64,000 nt of DNA from JAIBBD01 sp041390685 (GCA_041390685.1 JAWKPL010000001.1:1302001-1366000); one strand, 5' to 3'; shown: positions 1-8,481, counted from the first letter of the stretch. The notes: generated by a model not told the origin, from the sequence alone. Program-made: numbers and translations.

Positions 1-416
1 TCGTGGTCACGACCGCCTCGAAGGCGCGCGAGCTTGGCCTCAAGCCACGTATGCGCCTCGTCGCGCGCGCCGAGTCGGGCGTCGACCCGCGCACGATGGG
101 TGAGGGCCCGATCCCCGCCATCGAGAAGGCCCTGGCGAAGGCCGGCCTGACCGTCGGCGATATCGACACGATCGAGCTGAACGAGGCGTTCGCGGCCGTA
201 GCCGCCGCCTGCTCGACCGCGCTCGGCCTCCCGTTGGACAAGACGAATCCGAACGGCGGCGCGATCGCCCTCGGCCACCCGGTCGGCGCCAGCGGCGCCA
301 TCCTCACGGTGAAGGCCATGCACGAGCTGGAGCGCACCGGCGGCCGCTACGGTCTGGTCTCGCTCTGCATCGGCGGCGGGCAGGGCATCGCCAGCATCTT
401 CGAGCGCCTCGACTAA
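1..416 (+). CDS. Acetyl-CoA C-acyltransferase (thiolase), C-terminal part
   Basis: This is the C-terminal ~137 residues of a thiolase; the gene begins before the window, so the GTG near base 3 is probably internal. Thiolases condense or cleave acyl-CoA thioesters in beta-oxidation or acetoacetyl-CoA formation. Visible family signatures are ELNEAFAA, the catalytic-His block GHPVGASGA (preceded by NPNGGAIA) and the C-terminal active-site Cys in SLCIGGGQG. The open reading frame closes with TAA at 414-416 and is followed at once by a strong hairpin. Chain-length specificity cannot be told from this fragment. Confidence 0.93.
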   Translation, partial: VVTTASKARELGLKPRMRLVARAESGVDPRTMGEGPIPAIEKALAKAGLTVGDIDTIELNEAFAAVAAACSTALGLPLDKTNPNGGAIALGHPVGASGAILTVKAMHELERTGGRYGLVSLCIGGGQGIASIFERLD

Positions 417-441
417 GCCCTCGAGGCGCTCGCGCGAGTAC

Positions 442-474
442 AGACGGCGGCCGTGAGGCCGCCGTCTTGTTGGG
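442..474 (+). terminator. Rho-independent-type terminator after the thiolase gene
   Basis: An 11-bp perfect stem (442-452 with 457-467) closes a GTGA loop and is followed by TGTTGGG. The T tract is short, as is common in high-GC genomes. It lies 26 nt after the thiolase stop and could serve both this gene and the convergent membrane-protein gene that ends at 482. Confidence 0.7.
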
Positions 475-481
475 TCGGCAC

Positions 482-760
482 TTACGAGCGGGGGTGTACG
501 ACGGTCCGCGCGATCTCGTACACGACGAACATGGCAGCGAGGGCGATCCCCGCCATCCACCAGACCCCAAACACGACCACCGCGGCCGCCATGAGGCGGC
601 GCCGCGTCGGGCAGAATGCTGCCGAGGCGATGGCAAGCGCCATGCCGAAGAAGATCAGGTTCGCGCCGAGCTGCGTGAAGGTGAGCAGCCAGCCCCCCAC
701 CACCGCGAGGAACGCGACGATGAGGCCGAATGTGCTGAGGTCTTCGCGCCACCAGGGCAT
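482..760 (-). CDS. Small membrane protein, unknown function
   Basis: A 92-residue protein with about three hydrophobic segments (near residues 10-28, 33-48 and 56-82), ending in a short basic tail. No family motif is recognised. It converges on the thiolase gene and lies downstream of tmk on the same strand, 40 nt after the tmk stop. Codon use is typical of the neighbourhood and the hydrophobic periodicity is convincing, so I regard it as a real but uncharacterised inner-membrane protein. Confidence 0.6.
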   Translation of the reverse strand: MPWWREDLSTFGLIVAFLAVVGGWLLTFTQLGANLIFFGMALAIASAAFCPTRRRLMAAAVVVFGVWWMAGIALAAMFVVYEIARTVVHPRS

Positions 761-799
761 GTGGTCGCCCCTCGCTCGCGATGACTTTAACGGATCGGG

Positions 800-1438
800 C
801 TAACTCGTCGTCGAGGCTGTGCCGATCGAGTTCGCCAATCGCTCCCACGCCAGCCTCGTGAGCTCCTCCGGCGGCAGGGTCGCGTCCAGCACGAGCCACC
901 GCTCCGGCTCCGCGCCGGCGAGCGCGAGATAGCCGGCGCGCACGCGCTCGTGGAAGGCGAGGGCCTCGCGCTCGAGGTAGTCCGAGCCGCCGTGCTGCCC
1001 GCGGGCGCGCCCGACTTCGGGGGGCAGGTCGAAGAGCAGGGTGAGGTCGGGGGTGAGGCCGCCGGTGGCGGCGCGGTTCACCACCTCGACGGTCTCGAGA
1101 GGGAGGCCGCGGCCGTAGTGCTGGTAGGCGACGGTTGAGTCCGTGAAACGGTCGCAGAGCACCAGCGCGCCGGTCTCGAGGGCGGGGCGGATCACCTCGG
1201 CGACGAGCTGGGCGCGAGCGGCGTTGAAGACGAGCAGCTCCGCCAGCGGATCGGGGGCGCGGTCGAGGTCGAAGAGGGCGGCGCGCAGGCGCTCGCCGAG
1301 CACCGTGCCGCCGGGCTCGCGGCACGTAACTACCTCGATGCCGGCGTCGCGGGCGAGGGCGGCCAGCGCCTCGATCTGCGTGGACTTGCCGGCGCCCTCG
1401 CCGCCCTCGAGGGTGACGAAGCGCCCCGTCGTCCTCAT
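800..1438 (-). CDS. tmk: Thymidylate kinase
   Basis: dTMP kinase phosphorylates dTMP to dTDP for DNA synthesis. The P-loop GGEGAGKST is at residues 12-20, the dTMP-binding DRFTDS motif near residue 93, and a LID segment (RARGQHGGSDYLERE) near residue 140; total length 212 is normal. I place the start at the ATG at 1438, which overlaps the TGA of the upstream ATPase gene (ATGA), rather than at the longer upstream start at 1459. It is the last gene of the pdxS-pdxT-GNAT-ATPase-tmk operon, so translational coupling is likely. Confidence 0.95.
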   Translation of the reverse strand: MRTTGRFVTLEGGEGAGKSTQIEALAALARDAGIEVVTCREPGGTVLGERLRAALFDLDRAPDPLAELLVFNAARAQLVAEVIRPALETGALVLCDRFTDSTVAYQHYGRGLPLETVEVVNRAATGGLTPDLTLLFDLPPEVGRARGQHGGSDYLEREALAFHERVRAGYLALAGAEPERWLVLDATLPPEELTRLAWERLANSIGTASTTS

Positions 1439-3081
1439 GCGCGCAGTTCGTCGCCCCACGCGTCCTCGCGCAGAGGACGGCCGTTCGAGGCGACGACGAG
1501 CACACGCCGGAACGGCTCGCGCCCGCGCGAGGAGGTCTCGACGCCGTGGCGGTTCGCCAGCTCGTGCTGGAGGCGGCGGATGTAGGCGTTCTGTGGCGCC
1601 AGCTCCACGGCCGACTTGCCCTCGTATGAGACAGCGGCGATGGCCTCCTCGGCCTCCTGCAGGGCGGCGGTCATCGGGTCGAGCTCGCCCGAGGCGCCAC
1701 GCAGGCTGAGCAGTGACTGCTCGATCTGGCTGACCGTGTTGTTGCGCAACACGTAGATCGGAATGCCGCGCGCCTCGGCGTCGCGAAGCGGCCCCGTGCG
1801 GCGGCGGTAGTACGGGCGCAGCGTCATCACCGCGTCTGCATCCTGGATGCTGTCGACGACCACAGCCGCGGAGCGAGTGCTCGCGATCGCTTCCTCGAGG
1901 CGGGTGCGGCTGATCCCGAAGGGAAGCACGCGCCGTTGCGGCCCGCCCGGCGCGGGGACGATGCGCCGCGTCCGCTCGCGCTCCCGCTCCGCGACCTCGT
2001 CGTACCGCTCCTCGCCCTGTCCCGCGAGCGGGACGCGCTCCACGCCGACCACCTCGCCCGCCGCGTCGAGGACGCGGATCTCCGCCTCGGCGTCGAAGCC
2101 CCGTAGCAGGGCATCGACCGTCGAGGCGATATCCTCGTGCACCGCCACGCGGTCGAAGCTCTGGATCTCGACGAGCGAGTCGAATGTTGGCTGCGCGCGC
2201 CGCTCCAGGACCGTCTTCTGCGTGCCGCGCCGCCGCGCCTCCTCATCGGACAGCGTCACCGACTCAATGCCGCCGATGAGGTCGGAGAGCGTCGGATTCT
2301 GCATCAGATTCGAGAGCGCGTTGCCGTGCGCCGTGCCGATGAGCTGCACACCCCGCTCGGCGATCGTGCGCGCCGCGAGCGCTTCGAGGGCCGTCCCGAT
2401 CTCGTCGATGACGATCACCTCGGGCATGTGGTTCTCGACCGCCTCGATCATCACCTGGTGCTGCAGCTCGGGGCGCGGCACCTGCATCCGTCGCGCGCGG
2501 CCGACGCCGTGATGCGGAATGTCGCCATCACCGCCGATCTCGTTCGAGGTGTCGACGATCACGACGCGCTTCTGCAGCTCGTCCGCGAGCAGGCGCGCCG
2601 CCTCGCGCAGCATCGTCGTCTTGCCCACGCCTGGCGGCCCGAGGAGCAGCACACTGCGCCCGGTCTCGATCAGGTCGCGGATGACGCTCGCGGATCCGCT
2701 CACGCTGCGGCCGACGCGGCAGGTCAGCCCGACGATGCGTCCGCGACGGTTACGGATCGCGGAAATGCGGTGGAGCGTCCTCGGGATGCCCGCCCGGTTG
2801 TCCTCGGCGAACTCCGAGACCTGGGCCACCACGTGGTCGAGGTCCTGCTCACTGATCTCACGCTCGTCGAGGATGACCTCTGCTCGGCCCGCGTAGCGCG
2901 CCGTCGGTACCCGGCCGAAGTCCAGCACGATCTCCAGCAGGCCGTCGAGCCCGTGCGTGCGCACGGTGGTCGCCACGCGCTCTGGCAGCGTGACGAGGAG
3001 CAACTCGATCTCGCTGCGCTGCTCCTCAGTTAGCGGCTGCATATGGCTATCGCTGGGGCGAATGCTGGCGGGCTCAGCCAC
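1435..3081 (-). CDS. R3H domain-containing AAA ATPase (Ycf45/SpoIIIAA-like)
   Basis: A 548-residue P-loop ATPase. Walker A GPPGVGKT is at residues 148-155 and Walker B EVIVIDEIG near 221-229. Further on, a C-terminal segment (about 495-530; LQHELANRHGVETSSRG) resembles an R3H single-strand nucleic-acid-binding domain. This architecture is known from cyanobacteria, plastids (Ycf45), Chloroflexi and Actinobacteria, but its cellular role is poorly defined. The ATG at 3081 overlaps the GNAT gene by 8 nt; an internal ATG 13 codons later is a possible alternative. An acidic/basic linker (about 350-400) separates the ATPase core from the C-terminal part. Confidence 0.88.
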   Translation of the reverse strand: MAEPASIRPSDSHMQPLTEEQRSEIELLLVTLPERVATTVRTHGLDGLLEIVLDFGRVPTARYAGRAEVILDEREISEQDLDHVVAQVSEFAEDNRAGIPRTLHRISAIRNRRGRIVGLTCRVGRSVSGSASVIRDLIETGRSVLLLGPPGVGKTTMLREAARLLADELQKRVVIVDTSNEIGGDGDIPHHGVGRARRMQVPRPELQHQVMIEAVENHMPEVIVIDEIGTALEALAARTIAERGVQLIGTAHGNALSNLMQNPTLSDLIGGIESVTLSDEEARRRGTQKTVLERRAQPTFDSLVEIQSFDRVAVHEDIASTVDALLRGFDAEAEIRVLDAAGEVVGVERVPLAGQGEERYDEVAERERERTRRIVPAPGGPQRRVLPFGISRTRLEEAIASTRSAAVVVDSIQDADAVMTLRPYYRRRTGPLRDAEARGIPIYVLRNNTVSQIEQSLLSLRGASGELDPMTAALQEAEEAIAAVSYEGKSAVELAPQNAYIRRLQHELANRHGVETSSRGREPFRRVLVVASNGRPLREDAWGDELRA

Positions 3082-4015
3082 GAGTGGGCACCGTCCTTCC
3101 GGCTGCGGTCGGAATCGCCTCGAAGATGGGTCGCGTCAGTCGCTTCACGAGCAGGACGTAACGCTCGCGCGGCTGAAATCCGAGATTGCGGAAGAACGCC
3201 GAGGGCGTGCCCGACCCGGCGGGCTGCAGCGCGATCACGCGTGCGGCGTCCTCGAGTGTGCCGACCGCTGCCGCGTACAGGCCGTCGGCGTGACGCTCGC
3301 AGCCGGGCTCTACGACGAGCGTCAGCTGGCCATGCGGCGCGGCCTGCAGGAAGCCGCGCGCGCGGTCATCCTCCGTGGCGATCAGCTCGACGCTCCCGCG
3401 CCCGAGCCAGCGGCGCTCCTGCGTGGCATACCACTCGTCGTAGGTCATCCCCAGCGCCTGGCGCGCGGCAACGGGAAGCGTGCGTCCGTACAGCTGAAAC
3501 AGCGCGTGCAGGTCCGCCTCTACCGCCTCGCGTACACCCTCGGCGGCCGCGTCATGCGGACTGCGCGCCGGGCGGTCGAGGACCCACAATTCCTCGTCGA
3601 GCGCGTGCGTGAAGCCGGCGCGTTGCGTCGCTCGGAGCGCGGGCGCGTCGTCACGCACGCGCAGCAGGATACGCGTGACGCCGTCCTCGAATGCCGCCTC
3701 CGAGGCCTGCGCGAGCAGCCCGCCCACGACGCCGTCCTCGTCCGCGCCGGCATCCACGAGCGTGTCGATCTCCCATGCGTCATCCGAGGCAAGCGGGCGA
3801 GCGGTGGCGATGCCGTGAATCTGCCGACCGCGGACGTCGATCCACACGCGCCGGCCGCGGCCCAGCCACTGCTGCACCGTCGCGGCGAGCGCGTGCGGCG
3901 GCGACGAGGGCTTCCCGAGCGCCTCGCGGGTCACGGCCTGATTCTCGAAGACCTCGCCGTCGAAGGACATCAGCGCCACCAGGTCCGTCGGCCGAGGGGC
4001 ATGCGTGTGCGTCAC
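3074..4015 (-). CDS. Tandem GNAT-type N-acetyltransferase-like protein
   Basis: A 313-residue protein whose two halves each look like a GNAT fold. The first (about residues 50-145) has the sequence trend of a motif-A helix followed by RATQRAGF, the usual end of a GNAT domain. The second (about 160-300) ends in FFRNLGFQPRERYVLLV. The start is the GTG at 4015, which forms a GTGA overlap with the pdxT stop. Being coupled between pdxT and the R3H ATPase it may act on a small-molecule amine or a protein, but the substrate cannot be inferred. Confidence 0.72.
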   Translation of the reverse strand: MTHTHAPRPTDLVALMSFDGEVFENQAVTREALGKPSSPPHALAATVQQWLGRGRRVWIDVRGRQIHGIATARPLASDDAWEIDTLVDAGADEDGVVGGLLAQASEAAFEDGVTRILLRVRDDAPALRATQRAGFTHALDEELWVLDRPARSPHDAAAEGVREAVEADLHALFQLYGRTLPVAARQALGMTYDEWYATQERRWLGRGSVELIATEDDRARGFLQAAPHGQLTLVVEPGCERHADGLYAAAVGTLEDAARVIALQPAGSGTPSAFFRNLGFQPRERYVLLVKRLTRPIFEAIPTAAGRTVPTRG

Positions 4016-4614
4016 GCCGGCGCCTCGCTCGCCATCGCGTCCGCGGCCAGACGCACGAACCACTCGTGAAGGCGCAGGTCCTGTGTCAGCTCCGGATGGA
4101 ACGAGGTGGCGAGCAGTCGGCCCTCCCGGCACGCCACGATGCGGCCGTCGGGGAGCGCCGCGAGTACCTCCACGTCCGGCCCCGGCTCCCGGATCACCGG
4201 TGCCCGGATGAAGACCGCGCGGACCGGCGGCCCCTCGATGCCCTCGATGTCCAGGTCCGCCTCGAAGGAGTCGACCTGCCGCCCGAAGGCGTTGCGGTCG
4301 ACGGTGACGTCCATGACGCCGATGGACGGGCGGTCGAGGCCGGGGACGCGCTTCGCCAGCATGATCGCGCCGGCGCACGTGCCCCACACGGGAAGGCCGG
4401 CATCGATGCGGCGACGCAGGGGCTCCAGGAGGTCGAAGGCGATCAGCAGCCGCGCGATGGTTGTGCTTTCGCCGCCCGGGATGATCAGCGCGTCTACGCC
4501 GTCCAGCTCGGCCTCGGTCCGCACCTCGCACGCCTCGACGCCGAGGGCGTGCAGCCGCTCCACGTGCTCGCGGAAATCGCCCTGCATTGCGAGGACGCCA
4601 ACGCGTGGACGCAC
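4012..4614 (-). CDS. pdxT: Pyridoxal 5'-phosphate synthase, glutaminase subunit
   Basis: PdxT hydrolyses glutamine and channels ammonia to PdxS for PLP synthesis by the DXP-independent route. The class-I amidotransferase-type triad is visible: catalytic Cys in WGTCAGAI (about residue 79) plus the His and Glu of the C-terminal SFHPELT block. The oxyanion segment is IPGGESTT. The most likely start is the GTG at 4614 (VRPRVGVLAMQGDF), preceded by AAGGAGG with a rather long 13-nt spacing; this gives 200 residues, typical of the family. It directly follows pdxS. Confidence 0.93.
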   Translation of the reverse strand: MRPRVGVLAMQGDFREHVERLHALGVEACEVRTEAELDGVDALIIPGGESTTIARLLIAFDLLEPLRRRIDAGLPVWGTCAGAIMLAKRVPGLDRPSIGVMDVTVDRNAFGRQVDSFEADLDIEGIEGPPVRAVFIRAPVIREPGPDVEVLAALPDGRIVACREGRLLATSFHPELTQDLRLHEWFVRLAADAMASEAPA

Positions 4615-4645
4615 GAGGTTCGTCGGGCCTCCTTCGTGTGAGGTG

Positions 4646-5572
4646 TTAGTTGCCCCGGCCGGCGAGCTGTTCCTCCACCGGCATCGAGGCGACTGAGCGT
4701 CCGCGCATTGGCTCGCCGATGTTGCGCGAGACGCTGGCGAGCATCGCCGGGTCGCTGTAGTGCGTGACCGCCCGCACGATGGCAGAGGCCATCCGTGCGG
4801 GGTCGTCGGACTTGAAGATGCCGGAGCCGACGAAGACGCCATCCGCCCCGAGCTGCATCATGAGCGCCGCGTCCGCCGGTGTGGCAACGCCGCCGGCGGA
4901 GAAGTTCACCACCGGCAACCGCCCGAGGCGCTTCACCTCCTGGATGAGGTGCAGCGGAGACTGGTATTCCTTCGCGAGCGCGGGCAACTCGTCCTCACGC
5001 GCGGCCTGCACGCGGCGGATGCCGCTCCACAGCGCGCGCATGTGACGGACCGCCTCTACGATGTCGCCGGTGCCGGCCTCGCCCTTGGTGCGGATCATCG
5101 CGGCGCCTTCGCCGATGCGCCGCAGGGCCTCACCGAGGTCGCGGCAACCGCACACGAAGGGCACGGTGAACGGGTGCTTGTCGATATGATGCTGGTCGTC
5201 GGCGGGCGTGAGCACCTCGGACTCGTCGATGTAGTCGACACCGATCTCCTGTAGGATCTGCGCCTCGACGAAGTGCCCGATGCGGGCCTTTGCCATCACC
5301 GGGATCGTGACCGAGTTGCAGATCTCCTCGATGAGCTCGACGCGGCTCATGCGGGCCACGCCCCCCGCCGCGCGGATATCACTGGGAACACGCTCGAGGG
5401 CCATGACCGCGCAGGCGCCGGCTTCCTCCGCGATGCGCGCGTGCTCGGCTGTGACCACGTCCATGATCACGCCGCCCTTGAGCATCTGCGCCAGGCCGGC
5501 CTTGACCGTCCAGGTCGCCGTCTCCCCCTCCTGCGCGCCGTGCCCATTGTTCATGCTGCCGTTGTTGGCCAT
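4646..5572 (-). CDS. pdxS: Pyridoxal 5'-phosphate synthase, synthase subunit
   Basis: PdxS builds PLP from ribose 5-phosphate, glyceraldehyde 3-phosphate and ammonia supplied by PdxT, in a dodecamer with twelve glutaminases. Family blocks GGVIMDVV, ALERVPSDIRAAGGVARM and NFSAGGVATPADAA are present, and total length 308 is normal with a slightly extended N-terminus. The ATG at 5572 has a GGGGAG Shine-Dalgarno sequence (SD). It heads the operon pdxS-pdxT-GNAT-ATPase-tmk and is divergent from the trkA-like gene at 5670. Confidence 0.96.
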   Translation of the reverse strand: MANNGSMNNGHGAQEGETATWTVKAGLAQMLKGGVIMDVVTAEHARIAEEAGACAVMALERVPSDIRAAGGVARMSRVELIEEICNSVTIPVMAKARIGHFVEAQILQEIGVDYIDESEVLTPADDQHHIDKHPFTVPFVCGCRDLGEALRRIGEGAAMIRTKGEAGTGDIVEAVRHMRALWSGIRRVQAAREDELPALAKEYQSPLHLIQEVKRLGRLPVVNFSAGGVATPADAALMMQLGADGVFVGSGIFKSDDPARMASAIVRAVTHYSDPAMLASVSRNIGEPMRGRSVASMPVEEQLAGRGN

Positions 5573-5601
5573 GTCGCTCCCCGGGTGTGCTCTCAGGCTT
5601 C

Positions 5602-5607
5602 ATTGTA
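5602..5607 (-). promoter_or_regulatory. Candidate -10 element of the pdxS operon
   Basis: On the minus strand this reads TACAAT, 30 nt before the pdxS start codon, leaving room for an untranslated leader with the SD. No good -35 hexamer is visible at 16-18 nt spacing, so this is a weak assignment. Confidence 0.35.
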
Positions 5608-5657
5608 GCGTGCCGCTCACGGGGCCGCTGCCAGTACCACCCGCGAGGGACGTGGCA

Positions 5658-5663
5658 TACCAT
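5658..5663 (+). promoter_or_regulatory. Candidate -10 of a leaderless trkA-like mRNA
   Basis: TACCAT lies exactly 6 nt before the ATG at 5670, with no SD in between, so transcription would be expected to start at or next to the start codon. Confidence 0.35.
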
Positions 5664-5669
5664 CACGGC

Positions 5670-6074
5670 ATGAACGTCGTGATCATGGGCTGTGGGCGCG
5701 TGGGTTCCACCCTTGCCGCGCGCCTCGACCGCGAGTCGTGGCGCGTGACCGTCGTCGACACGGACCCGTACGCGTTTCGCCGCCTCCCTTCGGACTTCCG
5801 GGGCGACCGGGTCGTGGGCTCGGGGTACGAGGATCACATCCTGGTACAGGCGGGCATCCGCGAGGCCGACGCGTTCCTCGCGCTCACGCAGGGCGACAAC
5901 CGGAACCTGCTGGCGGCGCAGATCGCGAAGCACATCTTTGGCGTGCGCACGGTTGTCGCGCGCGTCTATGACCCATTCCGGGGCGAGATCTTCAGCCACC
6001 TCGGATTGCGCACGTTCAGCCCCACGAACATCGGCGCCGAGATGGCGTACGAGGCGCTGACACAGCAGGACTAG
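5670..6074 (+). CDS. TrkA-N domain NAD-binding protein (K+ transport regulator type)
   Basis: A 134-residue single Rossmann domain. The dinucleotide-binding GCGRVGSTLA is at residues 7-16 and the acidic end of strand 2 is VVDTDP. It lacks the C-terminal RCK_C part that full TrkA/KtrA proteins have. Such proteins gate potassium channels or transporters by sensing NAD(H) or nucleotides. It is followed 29 nt later by a second, two-domain TrkA protein, so the two may form a heteromeric regulator. I chose the ATG at 5670 because the family start MNVVIMGCGRVG is there; it has no SD but a TACCAT 6 nt upstream. Confidence 0.85.
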   Translation: MNVVIMGCGRVGSTLAARLDRESWRVTVVDTDPYAFRRLPSDFRGDRVVGSGYEDHILVQAGIREADAFLALTQGDNRNLLAAQIAKHIFGVRTVVARVYDPFRGEIFSHLGLRTFSPTNIGAEMAYEALTQQD

Positions 6075-6103
6075 GGCTGCCGACGGCGGCCGGGAGCAGC
6101 GTC

Positions 6104-6790
6104 GTGTACATCATCGTCGTTGGTGCGGGCACGGTCGGACACGGACTCGGCGTCGAGCTCATCGAGGGCGGACTGCACGAGGTCGTGCTCGTGGAACGCA
6201 ACCGCTCGCGCGCGAATGAGCTGCGCGAGGAGCTCGGTGAAATGGTCGTGCATGGCGACGGCACGGAGGTCGTCTTCCTCGAGAGCGTCGGCGCGAGACG
6301 GGCCGACCTGCTGATTGCCGTCACGGCAGATGACGGCGCCAACCTGGTTGCCTGCCAGGTGGCCAAGCACTGGTTCCACGTGCAACGCACGATCGCTCGC
6401 GTGAACAACCCGCGCAACGAGCGCCTGTTCCACCTGCTGGGCATCGATTCCACGATCTCCGCCCCTGGCGCCATCCTGGCGCAGATCGAGGTAGACCTCC
6501 CGGAGCACACCCTCATCCCCCTGATGCGTCTCCACGGCTCCGGCCTGCAACTCGTGGATCTGCACGTCCTCGATGGCTCGGAAGCGGCCGGCAAGACCAT
6601 CCGCGAACTGCCTCTTCCGGCGGAGACGGTGATCTCGCTGGTCGTGTCTGCCGAGGGCACGCCGCAAATTCCGACGGCAGACATGGTGTTGCAGCCGGGG
6701 GACGAGATGATCGCCGTGATTCGCTCGGAGACGGAGCCGGAACTACGGCGCCTCGTGAGCGATTCGACGCACGCCCGAGCGACGGAGTAG
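6104..6790 (+). CDS. trkA: TrkA-type potassium uptake regulator (TrkA_N + TrkA_C)
   Basis: A 228-residue protein with an N-terminal Rossmann domain (GAGTVGHGLG near residue 7; acidic VLVERN) and a C-terminal RCK_C domain (about residues 140-220; LPLPAETVISLV, PGDEMIAVI). This is the usual nucleotide-sensing regulator of Trk/Ktr potassium transporters. The start is GTG at 6104. No trkH/ktrB membrane partner is present in this window. It is followed 3 nt later by pheA, probably cotranscribed but functionally unrelated. Confidence 0.88.
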   Translation: MYIIVVGAGTVGHGLGVELIEGGLHEVVLVERNRSRANELREELGEMVVHGDGTEVVFLESVGARRADLLIAVTADDGANLVACQVAKHWFHVQRTIARVNNPRNERLFHLLGIDSTISAPGAILAQIEVDLPEHTLIPLMRLHGSGLQLVDLHVLDGSEAAGKTIRELPLPAETVISLVVSAEGTPQIPTADMVLQPGDEMIAVIRSETEPELRRLVSDSTHARATE

Positions 6791-6793
6791 GCC

Positions 6794-7624
6794 ATGCGTC
6801 TGGCACATCTCGGACCGCGAGGCACCTACACCGAGGCCGCCGCCCTCGCATTCGATTCTGCCGCTGACCTGCTACCCGTGTCGACGGTCACCACCGCTGT
6901 GGAGGCCGTCGAGGCAGGCCAAGCCGATGCCGCCGTCTGCGCCATCGAGAACGCCATCGACGGTGGGATCAACGAGACCATCGATCTCCTGCTGCGGGAG
7001 GACGGTCAATTGCACGTGCGCGGCGAGGTCGTGCTCGCAATCCACCACGCGCTCGTCGGGCCCGCCGGGATCGACGTCCACGGGGCCACCGTCGTCTACT
7101 CGCACCCCTCCGCACTCGGCCAGTGTCGTCGGCGGCTCGCCGAGCTCGCACCCAACGCGAAGGCTGTTGCCGCGCTCTCGACCACTGCCGCCATCGAGGC
7201 GTCGATGGCGGAGTCGGGCGCGCTGGCCGTGGGCAACCGCCTGTCCGCCGAGCTGCACCACGCCACCATCTACGCAGAGGACATCGCCGACGAGCCCGGC
7301 AACGAGACGCGCTTCGTGGTGCTCGCGCATGAGGACGCGCCCCGTACGGGCGACGACAAGACCTCCATCGCGTTCACAACCCACCATGACCGGCCCGGTT
7401 CGCTCGTCGAGGTACTCGGCATCTTCTCGCGCCGCGGCATCAACTTGACCCGTATCGAGTCGCGGCCTACTCGGCGTGCCCTTGGCACATACGTGTTCCT
7501 CCTCGACCTGCAGGGCCATCGAGACGACGAGGGGGTCGCGGAAGCGGTCGAGGAGGCGCGCAAGGTCACCCTCTGGCTGCGCGTCCTGGGCTCCTATCCC
7601 CGCTGGACACGGACGCTTGCCTGA
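6794..7624 (+). CDS. pheA: Prephenate dehydratase
   Basis: Monofunctional prephenate dehydratase (276 residues) that converts prephenate to phenylpyruvate for phenylalanine synthesis. The N-terminal catalytic domain starts LGPRGTYTEAAAL and contains the substrate-binding ENAIDGGINETIDLL and the conserved NETRFVVL block. A C-terminal ACT domain (about residues 195-270; RPGSLVEVLGIF, ESRPTRR) provides phenylalanine feedback. There is no chorismate mutase domain. Its last codons overlap the TTG start of the following DNA glycosylase gene by 8 nt. Confidence 0.95.
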   Translation: MRLAHLGPRGTYTEAAALAFDSAADLLPVSTVTTAVEAVEAGQADAAVCAIENAIDGGINETIDLLLREDGQLHVRGEVVLAIHHALVGPAGIDVHGATVVYSHPSALGQCRRRLAELAPNAKAVAALSTTAAIEASMAESGALAVGNRLSAELHHATIYAEDIADEPGNETRFVVLAHEDAPRTGDDKTSIAFTTHHDRPGSLVEVLGIFSRRGINLTRIESRPTRRALGTYVFLLDLQGHRDDEGVAEAVEEARKVTLWLRVLGSYPRWTRTLA

Positions 7625-8435
7625 GATCCCGGACCTCGAGGCGATCCGCGGCTTCCTCGAGCTGCGGTTGCAGGGCAATCCGGTGGCCGGGGTGGATCTG
7701 ACGGTCCCATGGCTCGTACGCACTGGCTCCGAGGGTGTGCAGGCCCTGGTGGGACACGAGTTCGTCGCCGTACGGCGTCACGGGAAGTTCCTGCTGTTGG
7801 CGACGGACGACCAACAGTTGCTCGTGGTGAACCCGATGCTCACCGGCCGCTTTCAGTGGGCCGATGCCGCCGAGAAGAAGCGAGCAGGCACCTGTCTCAC
7901 GCTGCGCTTCGAGGATGGACGCCAGCTGCGCTATGCGGACGCGCGCCGGATGGGCCGCTGGTACCTCGTCCCCGTCGATGGGCTGATGTCGGTGCCGCAG
8001 TTCGAAGAGCTGGGACCGGACGCGCTCGAAGTCGACGAGGAGACGTTCCTCCGCCGCATCCGGCGGCACGCAGGGCAGATCAAGAGCGTACTGACGAACC
8101 AGAAGTTCATCGCCGGCATCGGAAACGCCTACTCGGACGAGATCCTGTGGGAGGCGCAACTGCACCCGCACCGCCGACGCAGCACCATGGACGAGGACGA
8201 CCTGCGCCGCCTCTACCGTGCGCTTCGCTCGACGCTGGAGTGGGCGCGCCCCATCCTCGAAGCGGAAGTGGCCGATGGCCTGTACCAGAGCAACGAGGAG
8301 TGGCGGTCGCATCTGCGAGTGCATCGCAAGGGCGGCGAGCCCTGCCCTCGCTGCGGCAACGAGGTGAGGAGCCAGGTGCGCGGCGGCAGCGAGACCAACT
8401 ACTGTCTTCACTGCCAGCCGCTATCGCTCGGCTGA
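7617..8435 (+). CDS. Formamidopyrimidine-DNA glycosylase / endonuclease VIII family
   Basis: Bifunctional DNA glycosylase/AP lyase of the Fpg/Nei family (272 residues). Starting at the TTG at 7617 gives MPEIPDLE, which places the catalytic Pro2 and Glu3 correctly. An H2TH block (IKSVLTNQKFIAGIGNAYSDEI) lies near residues 148-170, and a C-terminal zinc finger has four Cys as C-x2-C...C-x2-C (CPRC and CLHC). It removes oxidised bases such as 8-oxoguanine or oxidised pyrimidines; Fpg versus Nei specificity is not certain. It is translationally linked to pheA through an 8-nt overlap. Confidence 0.9.
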   Translation: MPEIPDLEAIRGFLELRLQGNPVAGVDLTVPWLVRTGSEGVQALVGHEFVAVRRHGKFLLLATDDQQLLVVNPMLTGRFQWADAAEKKRAGTCLTLRFEDGRQLRYADARRMGRWYLVPVDGLMSVPQFEELGPDALEVDEETFLRRIRRHAGQIKSVLTNQKFIAGIGNAYSDEILWEAQLHPHRRRSTMDEDDLRRLYRALRSTLEWARPILEAEVADGLYQSNEEWRSHLRVHRKGGEPCPRCGNEVRSQVRGGSETNYCLHCQPLSLG

Positions 8436-8481
8436 TCGATCCGTCCGTCCACCTGGGACGTACTGCGAGGGGGAGGCAGTC

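Noticed and set aside
6370..6388. Second parS-like site (TTCCACGTGCAA region)
   Set aside because: It shares the CACGTG core but has several mismatches to the palindrome and lies inside the trkA coding sequence.
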